Below, piece after piece: positions 34,333 to 42,032 of a stretch of DNA of 56,376 nucleotides. The stretch comes from Paludibaculum sp. Lineage in GTDB: Bacteria; Acidobacteriota; Terriglobia; Bryobacterales; Bryobacteraceae. The translations under genes and the position numbers were made by a program. The stretch lies in contig JARKQJ010000192.1 of assembly GCA_029973955.1 (NCBI GenBank), forward strand, positions 1-56,376, written 5' to 3'. The notes beneath the pieces were generated by a model. That model saw only the letters and a program-made list of their open reading frames with translations. It did no database searches and was not told the origin of the DNA. The first letter of the stretch is position 1; every line of letters begins with the position of its first letter.

Positions 34333-37086
34333 TTATTTCTTGCGCGGCGTCGCTTCCTTCCTACCCCGCTCTGCGATCTTCTCCACCTCGTCATCGTCAT
34401 CCATCGGAGGCGAGTACTCCTTGCGCGCCTGGCCGTAGTCCGGGTCCTTCGGGTCCTTCGCTTTTTCCGGATCGAAGATGCGCGGATCCACTTTGCGCGC
34501 CACGTACGGCCGGAAATCCGGCTTGTCCGTGAAGCAGTCCGACAGGTCGTTGGCCAGCGCGTCGAACATGTTCAGCGGCGGCAGGCCCAGAATCTGGTAC
34601 ATCGTCCTGTGCATGCTCAGAATGGTCGAATGACGGTGCGAGACGTAGCCCTTCTTCGCCCACGGACTGATCACCAGCAACACGCTGCGCTGCGCGTCCA
34701 CGTGGTCCGGTTCACCGCCCGCATCGTCCTCGGTGACGAAGATCGCCATGTTCTTCCAGTAAGGCGTGTGCGAGAGATACTCGACAATCCGCCCCAGCGC
34801 CAGGTCGTTATCGGCCATATAGGAGGCCAGATACGGATAGCCTTTGTCCGCCCGCCGCGACGCCCCGTGGTCGTTGCAGATGGCGATGTTCACGAACGAT
34901 GGGAATTTCATCTTCCCGCTGGTGAAGCGCTCATCCACGTCCTTCATGAACCAGTGCGCCCGGTACTGGTCCGGGATGTTCGTGTTGAAGATGGGAAACC
35001 CAAAGCAGGTGTTGTCGAACAGCACCTTCGGCATCGGCACGTTCACCACCTCGCGCGCGCCAGTCGGTTGCTCGTCCACATCGGTGATCACGCCGGGAAA
35101 CTCAAAGCCCTCGCCATAGTTCCGGAACGTCACTCCATGCCGCGCCAGATGCTCCCACATCGACCCGGCCTCCGGATACTCTTCCGGCATGATCGATCCG
35201 GCCGAGCCCATCGCATAGCGCCGGCCCGGCGCCGGGCTGTCCTTCTTGAAAGCCCAGCCCACCGAGTATGTCATCTGCATCAGGTTGTTCGGCTGCACGC
35301 CGATCAACCAGCGGTGGCCCACTCCGGACGCCTCCGGCTCCACGTAAAAGTTGTCGCTCACCGTGAACTGCCGCGCCAGCGCGTTGTGATTGGTCATCAC
35401 GGCCACGTCTTCCAGCGTGGGTTGCCCTTTCTCTTCCACCCTTTGGTGCAGCCCCCAGCGCAACAGCGATGGGTCGTGCTTCGCGCCGGGGATGCGATCG
35501 AAGATCGTGTCGTAGGTGTGATTCTCCTTGGTGATGAAAACCACGTACTTGATCTCCTTCGATGCGTTTCCGGCCAGCGTGGGGATCACCGCGGAGGCCA
35601 TGGCGGCGCGGTCCGCCTCGCGGTTCACAATGCCGTTGTTCTCCAGCGTGCGCTGCGTCAACGCCGCCAGTTCGCTGTCCGCCGGAGTATCCAGCACCGT
35701 CAGCGCCCCGCGCAGCTTCAGAAACTCGCTCTGCGGAATCTGTGAGCCGCCGCTGGGTCCGTTGCCGAAACCTTTGAAGCAGGTCACCGCCAGGCGCTTC
35801 CCGTCCGGCGACACCGCGATTCGATACGGATACCAGGCCGTGGGAATGTGGCCCAGTACTTCCAGCGTGGCTGAGTTCAGCACGCCAATTGCATTGATGC
35901 CGCTCTCCGCCACATAGAGCCGTTTGCCGTCCGGCGAAACGGCGAGGCCGCTCGGCCCCACGCCGCGCAGCCGCTCCACCAGCGGCGAAGGCACAATTCG
36001 CCGTCGCGCCACGCCCTTACGCTGCCGCAGATCGATGCTCTCCACCATGTCGTTGTTTCCGTTGGAGACGTACAGCGCGTTGCCGTGTGCCGCCAGGAAG
36101 TTTGGCGCACTGCCGCCTACGGTCTTGCCTTGGTCGGACGGCGAATGGATCATCAATCCGGTCTTCCAACGCCCGTTGATCTGCGGCGCTTCCGGTTTGG
36201 TGACATCCACACTCCACACGGAGAACGATTCGGGCAGAGTGTCGTCACCCAGACCCGGAATCTTTCTCCCCTCAAAAGTCACGCCCTCGCGCGCCTCTTT
36301 GCTGGGATAGCCGAAGGCCGGCCGCGTGATGCCGCGGCGGTCGTATTCACCGCCCTCCGGCAGCGGAATCGCGCTGTATTCGAACAATCCAATATTGGCC
36401 ACCAGTACATGGTTGCCGGCCAGCGCCAAAGCGTACGGATAGCGCCCCACGCGAATCGAACCCACCACGCGCTGCGCCGCCGCATCCACCACCACCAGGC
36501 GGAAGTTCGCCACATCCGCGCAGTACAACATGCGCCCGTCCGCGGATGTCTTCACATCCACCACCCAACTGTCTTTGTAGACCGTGCCGCCCACTTCCGC
36601 GTCCACTGCAATCTCGTTCTTTAATGCGCCCGACTTCGTTTCGAACACATACAGGCCGCCCCGGTCGCCGCTGCTCCAGTAGAGCAGCGAGCCATCCGCT
36701 GAAAAGTCCGCGCCGCCTGTGTTCCAGCGCGCCTTGCGCCGGCCTTCGGGCTTCAGCGGCTTGAACTCTTTCACTACCGGAGAGCCGCTCTGCCAGTCGG
36801 AAACCAGGTGCCCGATGCCGTCGCCCGGGATGAAGAGCTGCGCGCCGTCTCGGCTCATCGCCATCCCGTGCGGGTCGTCGCCAAGTGGAATCTGCTTGCC
36901 GACCGGCCGCAGGTATCGCCCGTTGGGCAGAATCGTCAGCCCCGCCGGATTGTGTACCGCGTACTCGTTCACCGCCGGCGCATGCAGGTACGCCTGCTTC
37001 GCCACCGGTTCCGCGGTCATCTGCACCAGCAGCGCCGCCGCGCCGCATACGCCAACCACCCAGCTCCACCGCCTCAGGTTCTTCAT
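34333..37086 (-). CDS. Beta-propeller / phosphoesterase fusion (YncE-alkaline phosphatase type)
   Basis: Exported 917-residue protein. After an N-terminal signal/anchor (WSWVVGVCGAAALLVQ), the first ~470 residues are YVTN/YncE-like beta-propeller repeats, for example LAVSPDGKRLYVAESGINA and IAVSPDGKRLAVTCFKG. From about 500 a phosphoesterase/phospholipase-C-like domain starts with FITKENHTYDTIFDRIPGA. It continues with MTNHNALARQFTVSDNFY, an internal CNDHGAS and the metal-site TEDDAGGEPDHVDAQRS. This fusion is frequent in Acidobacteriota and Planctomycetes, though I know of no settled substrate. ATG 37086 (MKNLRRW) is preferred; ATG 37095 adds three residues. The gene is divergent from the DUF5009 protein over ~118 bp that includes plausible promoter sequence. 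Confidence 0.87.
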   Translation of the reverse strand: MKNLRRWSWVVGVCGAAALLVQMTAEPVAKQAYLHAPAVNEYAVHNPAGLTILPNGRYLRPVGKQIPLGDDPHGMAMSRDGAQLFIPGDGIGHLVSDWQSGSPVVKEFKPLKPEGRRKARWNTGGADFSADGSLLYWSSGDRGGLYVFETKSGALKNEIAVDAEVGGTVYKDSWVVDVKTSADGRMLYCADVANFRLVVVDAAAQRVVGSIRVGRYPYALALAGNHVLVANIGLFEYSAIPLPEGGEYDRRGITRPAFGYPSKEAREGVTFEGRKIPGLGDDTLPESFSVWSVDVTKPEAPQINGRWKTGLMIHSPSDQGKTVGGSAPNFLAAHGNALYVSNGNNDMVESIDLRQRKGVARRRIVPSPLVERLRGVGPSGLAVSPDGKRLYVAESGINAIGVLNSATLEVLGHIPTAWYPYRIAVSPDGKRLAVTCFKGFGNGPSGGSQIPQSEFLKLRGALTVLDTPADSELAALTQRTLENNGIVNREADRAAMASAVIPTLAGNASKEIKYVVFITKENHTYDTIFDRIPGAKHDPSLLRWGLHQRVEEKGQPTLEDVAVMTNHNALARQFTVSDNFYVEPEASGVGHRWLIGVQPNNLMQMTYSVGWAFKKDSPAPGRRYAMGSAGSIMPEEYPEAGSMWEHLARHGVTFRNYGEGFEFPGVITDVDEQPTGAREVVNVPMPKVLFDNTCFGFPIFNTNIPDQYRAHWFMKDVDERFTSGKMKFPSFVNIAICNDHGASRRADKGYPYLASYMADNDLALGRIVEYLSHTPYWKNMAIFVTEDDAGGEPDHVDAQRSVLLVISPWAKKGYVSHRHSTILSMHRTMYQILGLPPLNMFDALANDLSDCFTDKPDFRPYVARKVDPRIFDPEKAKDPKDPDYGQARKEYSPPMDDDDEVEKIAERGRKEATPRKK

Positions 37087-37203
37087 GTGAGTCATCGTAG
37101 ATCTTTAGTTTTGCACTTACGTGAAAGCGATCGCTGTCACCACTCGACTCCAAAATACGACCCCGCCAGCGATACACTGTGAAAGCCCTTCGATGGTATT
37201 GCA

Positions 37204-38388
37204 ATGAGCACCCCCACTGAAACCCGCGTCCGCAACGTGGCCGTGGACGTCTACCGCGGCTTTGTCATGTTCCTCATGATGGCCGAGGTTCTGCGCCTCT
37301 CGGCAGTCGCCAAGGCCTACCCCGATAGCGCCTTCTGGTCGTTTCTTTCCTACCACCAGAGCCACGTCGAGTGGGCCGGCTGCTCTCTACACGATCTCAT
37401 CCAGCCGTCATTCTCTTTCCTGGTCGGCGTTGCGTTGCCTTACTCCATCGCCAGCCGCATCGCCAAGGGCGCCACATTTCCCAAAATGTTCGTCCACGCT
37501 CTCTGGCGCGCCTTCCTGCTGGCCGCCATGGGCATCCTCCTCCGCTCCACAGGCGCCATGCAGACGAACTTCACCTTTGAGGACACCCTCACCCAGATCG
37601 GTCTCGGTTACCCCCTCCTCTTCTGCCTCGGTTTCGTGAAACCACGCTGGCAGTGGACCGCCCTCGGCGTCATCCTCGCCGGCTATTGGCTCGCCTGGGC
37701 CCTCTGGCCCGTGCCCGAAGGAGGCTGCGTACCGCCCGACGGCACCTCCGCCAACGTATTCGTGCAGAACTACAGCGGCTTCATGGCTCACTGGAACAAG
37801 AACTGCAACCTCGGCGCCAGTTTCGACCAGTGGTTCCTCAACCTCTTCCCACGCCCCAAGGCCTTCGTCGCCAACGGCGGCGGCTACCTCACGCTCAGTT
37901 TCATCCCCACCCTCGGCACCATGCTGCTGGGCGCCATCGCCGGCCGTTGGCTGAAGAATTCAGCACCACGGATTCCCTTCAAGCGCTTCTGCATCGCCGG
38001 TGCCGCCGGCATCGCCGCCGGCCTGGCCCTGCACTTCCTCGGCATCTGCCCCATCGTGAAGCGCATCTGGACGCCGGCCTGGACCCTCTTCAGCGGCGGC
38101 ATGTGCTTCCTCCTCCTCGCCGGCTTTGAATGGCTGGTTGAGGTGAAGGGCTTCCGCAAACCCGCCTTCCCCCTGATGGTCGTCGGCATGAACTCCATCG
38201 CCGCCTATCTGATCGCCCACCTTTTCGAGGGATTCATCTTCTCCTCCTTCCGCATCCATCTCGGTGCTGGAGCCTTTGCCATCTTCGGCACGGGGCTGCA
38301 ACCGTTGCTGGCAGGCGCAATGGTCCTTTTGGTGATGTGGCTGATGCTCTATTGGATGTACCAGCGCAAAGTCTTCCTGCGCGTCTGA
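37204..38388 (+). CDS. DUF5009 / HGSNAT-like membrane acyltransferase
   Basis: Polytopic membrane protein (394 aa) related to heparan-alpha-glucosaminide N-acetyltransferase. The family's N-terminal signature RNVAVDVYRGFVMFLMM opens the first helix. About ten further hydrophobic segments follow, with HDLIQPSFSFLVGVALPYS near the second helix and FPLMVVGMNSIAAYLIAH near the end. Members are thought to move acetyl groups across the membrane onto sugars; the bacterial acceptor is usually unknown. No catalytic His can be assigned from the sequence alone. ATG 37204 starts the family alignment. The gene precedes tRNA-Met on the opposite strand by 24 bp. Confidence 0.82.
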   Translation: MSTPTETRVRNVAVDVYRGFVMFLMMAEVLRLSAVAKAYPDSAFWSFLSYHQSHVEWAGCSLHDLIQPSFSFLVGVALPYSIASRIAKGATFPKMFVHALWRAFLLAAMGILLRSTGAMQTNFTFEDTLTQIGLGYPLLFCLGFVKPRWQWTALGVILAGYWLAWALWPVPEGGCVPPDGTSANVFVQNYSGFMAHWNKNCNLGASFDQWFLNLFPRPKAFVANGGGYLTLSFIPTLGTMLLGAIAGRWLKNSAPRIPFKRFCIAGAAGIAAGLALHFLGICPIVKRIWTPAWTLFSGGMCFLLLAGFEWLVEVKGFRKPAFPLMVVGMNSIAAYLIAHLFEGFIFSSFRIHLGAGAFAIFGTGLQPLLAGAMVLLVMWLMLYWMYQRKVFLRV

Positions 38389-38412
38389 AGGAAGGCTGGA
38401 ACAGAGGAAAGA

Positions 38413-38488
38413 TGGTGCCGGCGGTAGGATTTGAACCTACGACCTACGGATTATGAGACCGTCGCTCTAACCACTGAGCTACACCGGC
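38413..38488 (-). tRNA. tRNA-Met (CAT anticodon)
   Basis: Cloverleaf with encoded CCA on the minus strand. The acceptor stem is GCCGGTG/CGCCGGC, the D-arm has AGCTCAGTGGTTAGAGC, the anticodon loop is CTCATAA with anticodon CAT, and the T-arm is GTAGG-TTCAAAT-CCTAC, all canonical. CAT can also belong to tRNA-Ile2 (lysidine-modified); elongator Met is preferred, but the two cannot be separated by eye. It is not the initiator type, which would carry three G-C pairs in the anticodon stem. Confidence 0.92.
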
Positions 38489-38928
38489 ATCTCTCTTCAG
38501 GTTAGGAGTTCCATACGCACCCTGTCAATTTGGCGCCTGGAACTAGCCCGGAACTAGCCTATTGACAGCCCGCCTTGTGAGGTTCATAGTGTAGCCAGAG
38601 ATTGGATGACGGGTGTCCAATCTTCCTCAGCGGCCAGTCCGCAGGGGCTGCAGCCGTTGGGATCTGCCTGGTCCTTCGACTGGGCTAACCGAGGAGGCTG
38701 ACCCATCGAAATAGACCACGATACGGGGCGGCTACCGGCTAGCTGATCCGCCTGTGCGTGCACCTCCAGCGTCCATCCGGTCTTGACAGTGACCCAGACG
38801 CGCGGCCTTACGCACCGCTTGAATTGAGGCTCAACACGCGCAGTGGGTACGACCTTCCTCCTGTCGGTGAAGGTACTGCGGATAAGGAGTCGGCGGTCGC
38901 CCTGTTCCCTGTCTCCAGCCCCCCGACT
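38489..38928. other. Gene-poor region between tRNA-Met and rpsT
   Basis: About 440 bp upstream of the rpsT promoter with no convincing protein gene. A minus-strand frame (38584-39018) lacks recognisable family character and runs into the rpsT start region. Near the tRNA there is a tandem GGAACTAGCC (38539-38548 and 38550-38559) enclosed by an inverted repeat CTGTCAAT (38522-38529) / ATTGACAG (38561-38568). A decayed mobile element next to the tRNA or a small RNA is possible; neither can be supported. Confidence 0.4.
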
Positions 38929-38958
38929 TTGACGCGCACCCCCCTCATGCGCTATTCT
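38929..38958 (+). promoter_or_regulatory. rpsT promoter
   Basis: TTGACG (38929-38934), an 18-nt spacer and TATTCT (38953-38958) match a sigma-70 promoter 41 bp before the rpsT ATG. Confidence 0.55.
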
Positions 38959-38999
38959 GGTCACGTAACACTTTCGGTAAAGGTGTGTAAGTACAACCA

Positions 39000-39281
39000 A
39001 TGGCGAATCATTTCTCATCGTTGAAGCGGATCCGGATCACCGAGCGCCGTACGGCCGTCAATAAAATTCGGAAGAGCCGCCTCCGCCACGCCATCCGCGC
39101 CATGCGCCGCGCGGTGGAAAAGAAGGACCTCGCGGCCGCAACCGCGCTCCTCTCCAAGACTTTCTCCGTCATCGACCGCGCCTCCAAGTGGGGCATCATC
39201 AAGGACAACACCGCCTCCCGCTACAAGAGCCGCCTCCACGCCCGCCTCAAGGCGATGGAAGGCGCTCCCAAGGCTGCTTAG
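39000..39281 (+). CDS. rpsT: 30S ribosomal protein S20
   Basis: Basic 93-residue ribosomal protein that binds the 5' domain of 16S rRNA. The N-terminal [17 protein letters not shown] and the [12 protein letters not shown] helix followed by [30 protein letters not shown] are diagnostic of S20. It has its own promoter (38929-38958) and an intrinsic terminator (39310-39340), so it is probably transcribed alone. No strong ribosome-binding site precedes the ATG; the 5' leader is about 35 nt long. Confidence 0.97.
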   Translation: MANHFSSLKRIRITERRTAVNKIRKSRLRHAIRAMRRAVEKKDLAAATALLSKTFSVIDRASKWGIIKDNTASRYKSRLHARLKAMEGAPKAA

Positions 39282-39309
39282 TCCAATTTCTTGGCCGTTT
39301 ATCACTCTC

Positions 39310-39340
39310 AGGGCGGTCCGTCTTCTCGGGCCGCCCTTTC
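39310..39340 (+). terminator. rpsT terminator
   Basis: AGGGCGG (39310-39316) pairs with CCGCCCT (39331-39337), extended by TCC/GGG. The loop is 8 nt, and TTTC follows the stem. It stands 29 bp after the rpsT stop codon. Confidence 0.7.
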
Positions 39341-39451
39341 TGCGTCTATCACACCCGCCCCTTGCCCTCTCCCCTGATTCTGCGGTGCGCCCGCCCGTTT
39401 TTGCGGTAGAGTCGTTATTAGTGAGCGGGTTAGTCCGCTCCAACTGACTCC

Positions 39452-40762
39452 GTGAGCCTCATCCGTTTCCAGGACGTCTCCAAGAGCTATCCTATTTACG
39501 ACTCGCCTAGCGACCGTCTCAAGGAACTCCTCACCTTCAATCGCCGCAGCTTCCATCAGGACTACTGGGCCCTGCGGGATATCTCCTTTGAAATCAATCG
39601 CGGGGAGACCTTTTGTATCGTCGGCGAGAACGGCTCCGGCAAAAGCACCCTGCTCCAGATCGTCGCCGGCATCCTCGCCCCCACTACCGGCCAGGTTCAG
39701 GTCTCCGGCCGCGTCTCCGCCCTTCTGGAACTCGGCTCCGGTTTCAATCCCGAGTTCTCCGGCCGCGACAACGTCTACCTGAACGCCGCCATTTTGGGCT
39801 TCAACTCGGCTCAAATCGATCGAATCTACCCCAAAATCGAAGCCTTCGCCGAGATCGGCGACTTCATCAACCACCCCGTCAAAACCTACTCCAGCGGCAT
39901 GGTGGTCCGCCTCGCTTTCGCCGTCGCCATCCACGTTGACCCTGAGATCCTGATCGTCGATGAGGCCCTGGCCGTCGGCGACATCTATTTTCGCCAACGC
40001 TGCCTCCGCAAAGTCCACGAACTCCGCGCCCGCGGTATCACCATCCTCTTCGTCTCCCACTCCGCCGGCGACGTCAAAGCGATCGGTGACCGCACGATGT
40101 GGCTGGACCAGGGCCGCATCCGCGAGTTCGGCGACACCGACCTGGTCGTTTCCAAGTACTTGGCCGCCATGGTCCAGAAGGACTCGGCCTATCTCGACCT
40201 CAAGACGCGCGAACCCCGCGCCTCCGCCGCCCGCGTGGAAGCGCCGGAAATCGTCACCGAGATCCCCAACATCGACCACCGCTATGGCGACGCCCGCGCC
40301 GAGATCCTCGGCATCGCCATCCTGGACTCCTCCGGCCGCAAACTCGGCCTCCTCCGCCCGCAGTCCGAAGCCATCGTCCGCATCAGCGTCCGCGCTTCCG
40401 GACACGTCGAGTTCCCCAACGTCGGCTTCATGCTGCGCAATCATCTCGGCGTCGACTTCGCCGGCACCAACACCACCCGCGAAGGCATCGAACTCCCTCC
40501 CATGGAGCCCGGCGACGTCAATACGATCGACTTCCACCTGCAAATCCCCAACCTCTACCCAGCCGAGTTTTCCTTCTCGCCCGCCATCGCCGACGGTTCG
40601 CTCGTCTCCTACCGCATGTGTGACTGGATCGACAACGCCATCACCCTCCAGATGGGCCATGGCGAAGGGCAGGTCTACGGCTATCTCCACCTCCCCTGCA
40701 AGGTGAAGATCAACAACCGGCTCCAGCGCCCTTCCGCCATCGAGGAGGCCCAGCTTGGCTGA
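39452..40762 (+). CDS. Wzt-type ABC transporter ATPase with carbohydrate-binding domain
   Basis: ATPase of an O-polysaccharide exporter (436 aa). Walker A is GENGSGKST at residues 58-66, the ABC signature is YSSGM at 146-150 and Walker B ILIVDE is at 166-171. The D-loop region GDIYFRQRC follows. From about residue 255 a C-terminal beta-sandwich matches the Wzt glycan-binding domain, which in some systems recognises a capped chain terminus. The partner permease (Wzm) is not present in the window; only rpsT lies to the left. The start is GTG 39452 (MSLIRFQDVSKSY), and a GAGCGG/CCGCTC hairpin lies just before it (39423-39440). The 3' end overlaps the methyltransferase gene by 8 bp. Confidence 0.9.
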   Translation: MSLIRFQDVSKSYPIYDSPSDRLKELLTFNRRSFHQDYWALRDISFEINRGETFCIVGENGSGKSTLLQIVAGILAPTTGQVQVSGRVSALLELGSGFNPEFSGRDNVYLNAAILGFNSAQIDRIYPKIEAFAEIGDFINHPVKTYSSGMVVRLAFAVAIHVDPEILIVDEALAVGDIYFRQRCLRKVHELRARGITILFVSHSAGDVKAIGDRTMWLDQGRIREFGDTDLVVSKYLAAMVQKDSAYLDLKTREPRASAARVEAPEIVTEIPNIDHRYGDARAEILGIAILDSSGRKLGLLRPQSEAIVRISVRASGHVEFPNVGFMLRNHLGVDFAGTNTTREGIELPPMEPGDVNTIDFHLQIPNLYPAEFSFSPAIADGSLVSYRMCDWIDNAITLQMGHGEGQVYGYLHLPCKVKINNRLQRPSAIEEAQLG

Positions 40763-42032
40763 ACATTCCCTCGAATTCACCGGCGAACGCCTCATCCCAG
40801 GCCAGGTAGACCAGGATCTCCTCAACGAACACCTCGCCCGCTACGCCTTCGCCGCCCGCCTGGCGCGCGGCAAGCGTGTCCTCGACATCGCCTCCGGCGC
40901 CGGCTACGGCTCGGCGGAACTGGCCCGCGTCGCCGGCCAGGTAACCGGGGTCGATATCTCCCCGGAAGCAGTCGCCGCCGCCGCCGCCACTTATCCCCTG
41001 CCCAATCTGCGCTTCCTCGCCGCGCCGGCTCAATCGATCCCACTCGAAGACGGCTCCATCGATCTCATCGTCGCCTTTGAAGTAATCGAACACCTCAACG
41101 ATTGGGAGACGCTGCTCGCCGAGGCCCGCCGCCTCCTCGCCCCCGGCGGCCAGTTCATCGTCTCCACCCCAAACCGCGACTTCTACGCCGAATCCCGTCG
41201 CCTCCACGGGCCCAACCCCTATCACGTCCACGAATTCGACTACGCCGAGTTTCACGCTGAGCTGGAAAAGTTCTTCCCCCACGTCTCCCTCTTCGTCCAG
41301 AACCACGTCGGGGCCATCTCCTTTCACCCCGCTACGGGTCACCCGACGCTCGTCGCCGAACTCGCCCAGGGCCACAACCCGCCCGACCCCAACCTCAGCC
41401 ACTTCTTCCTCGCCGTCTGCGCCTTGAGCCCGCTCACCGGCTCGCCTTTCTATCTCTACGTCCCCACCGCCGCCAATGTCCTCCGCGAGCGTGAGCACCA
41501 CGTCCTCAAGCTCGAATCCGAGCTCGAGCAGAAGAACACCTGGCTCGAAGAACTCAAGGAAAAGCACGCCCAACTTCACACGCTCCACCAGCAACTCCAG
41601 CAGGAGATGGCGGAGCACACCCAATGGGCGCTCTCCCTCGAGCAGGACCTGAAATCCTCCCAAAGCCGAGTTGTCGAACTCCAGGCCGAGGTGGAGGAAC
41701 AACACCAATCCGCCGCCCGCGCCGTGGAAGGCTACGAATCCAAGATCAGCGAACTCGACGCCGAACTGGCCTCCCGCGCCACGCAAGCCGCTGCTCTCAT
41801 TCAGGCGCACGAAGAACTCGAAACCCAGATGCGCACCAAGCTCGACGAACTGGCCCGCTGCGTCGAGCTTCTGCACGAGTCCGAGAAGCTCGTCGAAGAG
41901 CGCACCCTCTGGGCCCAGCAGCTCGATGAGCGCGTCAAGCAGCTCGAACAGACTCTCTCCACGATCCACGGCTCCCGCTGGGTGAAGCTCGGCCGGACCT
42001 TCGGCATCGGCCCGGATCTCCAGAACTACTAA
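40755..42032 (+). CDS. SAM methyltransferase with long C-terminal coiled coil (possible O-chain terminator)
   Basis: Two-part protein of 425 aa. Residues ~1-240 form a class I methyltransferase with motif I VLDIASGAGYGSAELA (42-57) and the next acidic strand GVDISP. Residues ~242-400 are an uninterrupted heptad-rich helix (ESELEQKNTWLEELKEKHAQ and later similar). The last ~25 residues (SRWVKLGRTFGIGPDL) may sit on a membrane or partner. It starts at TTG 40755 and overlaps the Wzt-like gene by 8 bp. In some ABC-dependent O-antigen systems, a methyltransferase with a coiled coil (WbdD) caps the chain and the coil length sets glycan length. The arrangement here fits that model; this is inference. 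The methyl acceptor is unknown. Confidence 0.78.
   Translation: MAEHSLEFTGERLIPGQVDQDLLNEHLARYAFAARLARGKRVLDIASGAGYGSAELARVAGQVTGVDISPEAVAAAAATYPLPNLRFLAAPAQSIPLEDGSIDLIVAFEVIEHLNDWETLLAEARRLLAPGGQFIVSTPNRDFYAESRRLHGPNPYHVHEFDYAEFHAELEKFFPHVSLFVQNHVGAISFHPATGHPTLVAELAQGHNPPDPNLSHFFLAVCALSPLTGSPFYLYVPTAANVLREREHHVLKLESELEQKNTWLEELKEKHAQLHTLHQQLQQEMAEHTQWALSLEQDLKSSQSRVVELQAEVEEQHQSAARAVEGYESKISELDAELASRATQAAALIQAHEELETQMRTKLDELARCVELLHESEKLVEERTLWAQQLDERVKQLEQTLSTIHGSRWVKLGRTFGIGPDLQNY

Noticed and set aside
38584..39018. Minus-strand frame between tRNA-Met and rpsT
   Set aside because: No recognisable motif, runs over the rpsT promoter and start; kept only as unexplained sequence.
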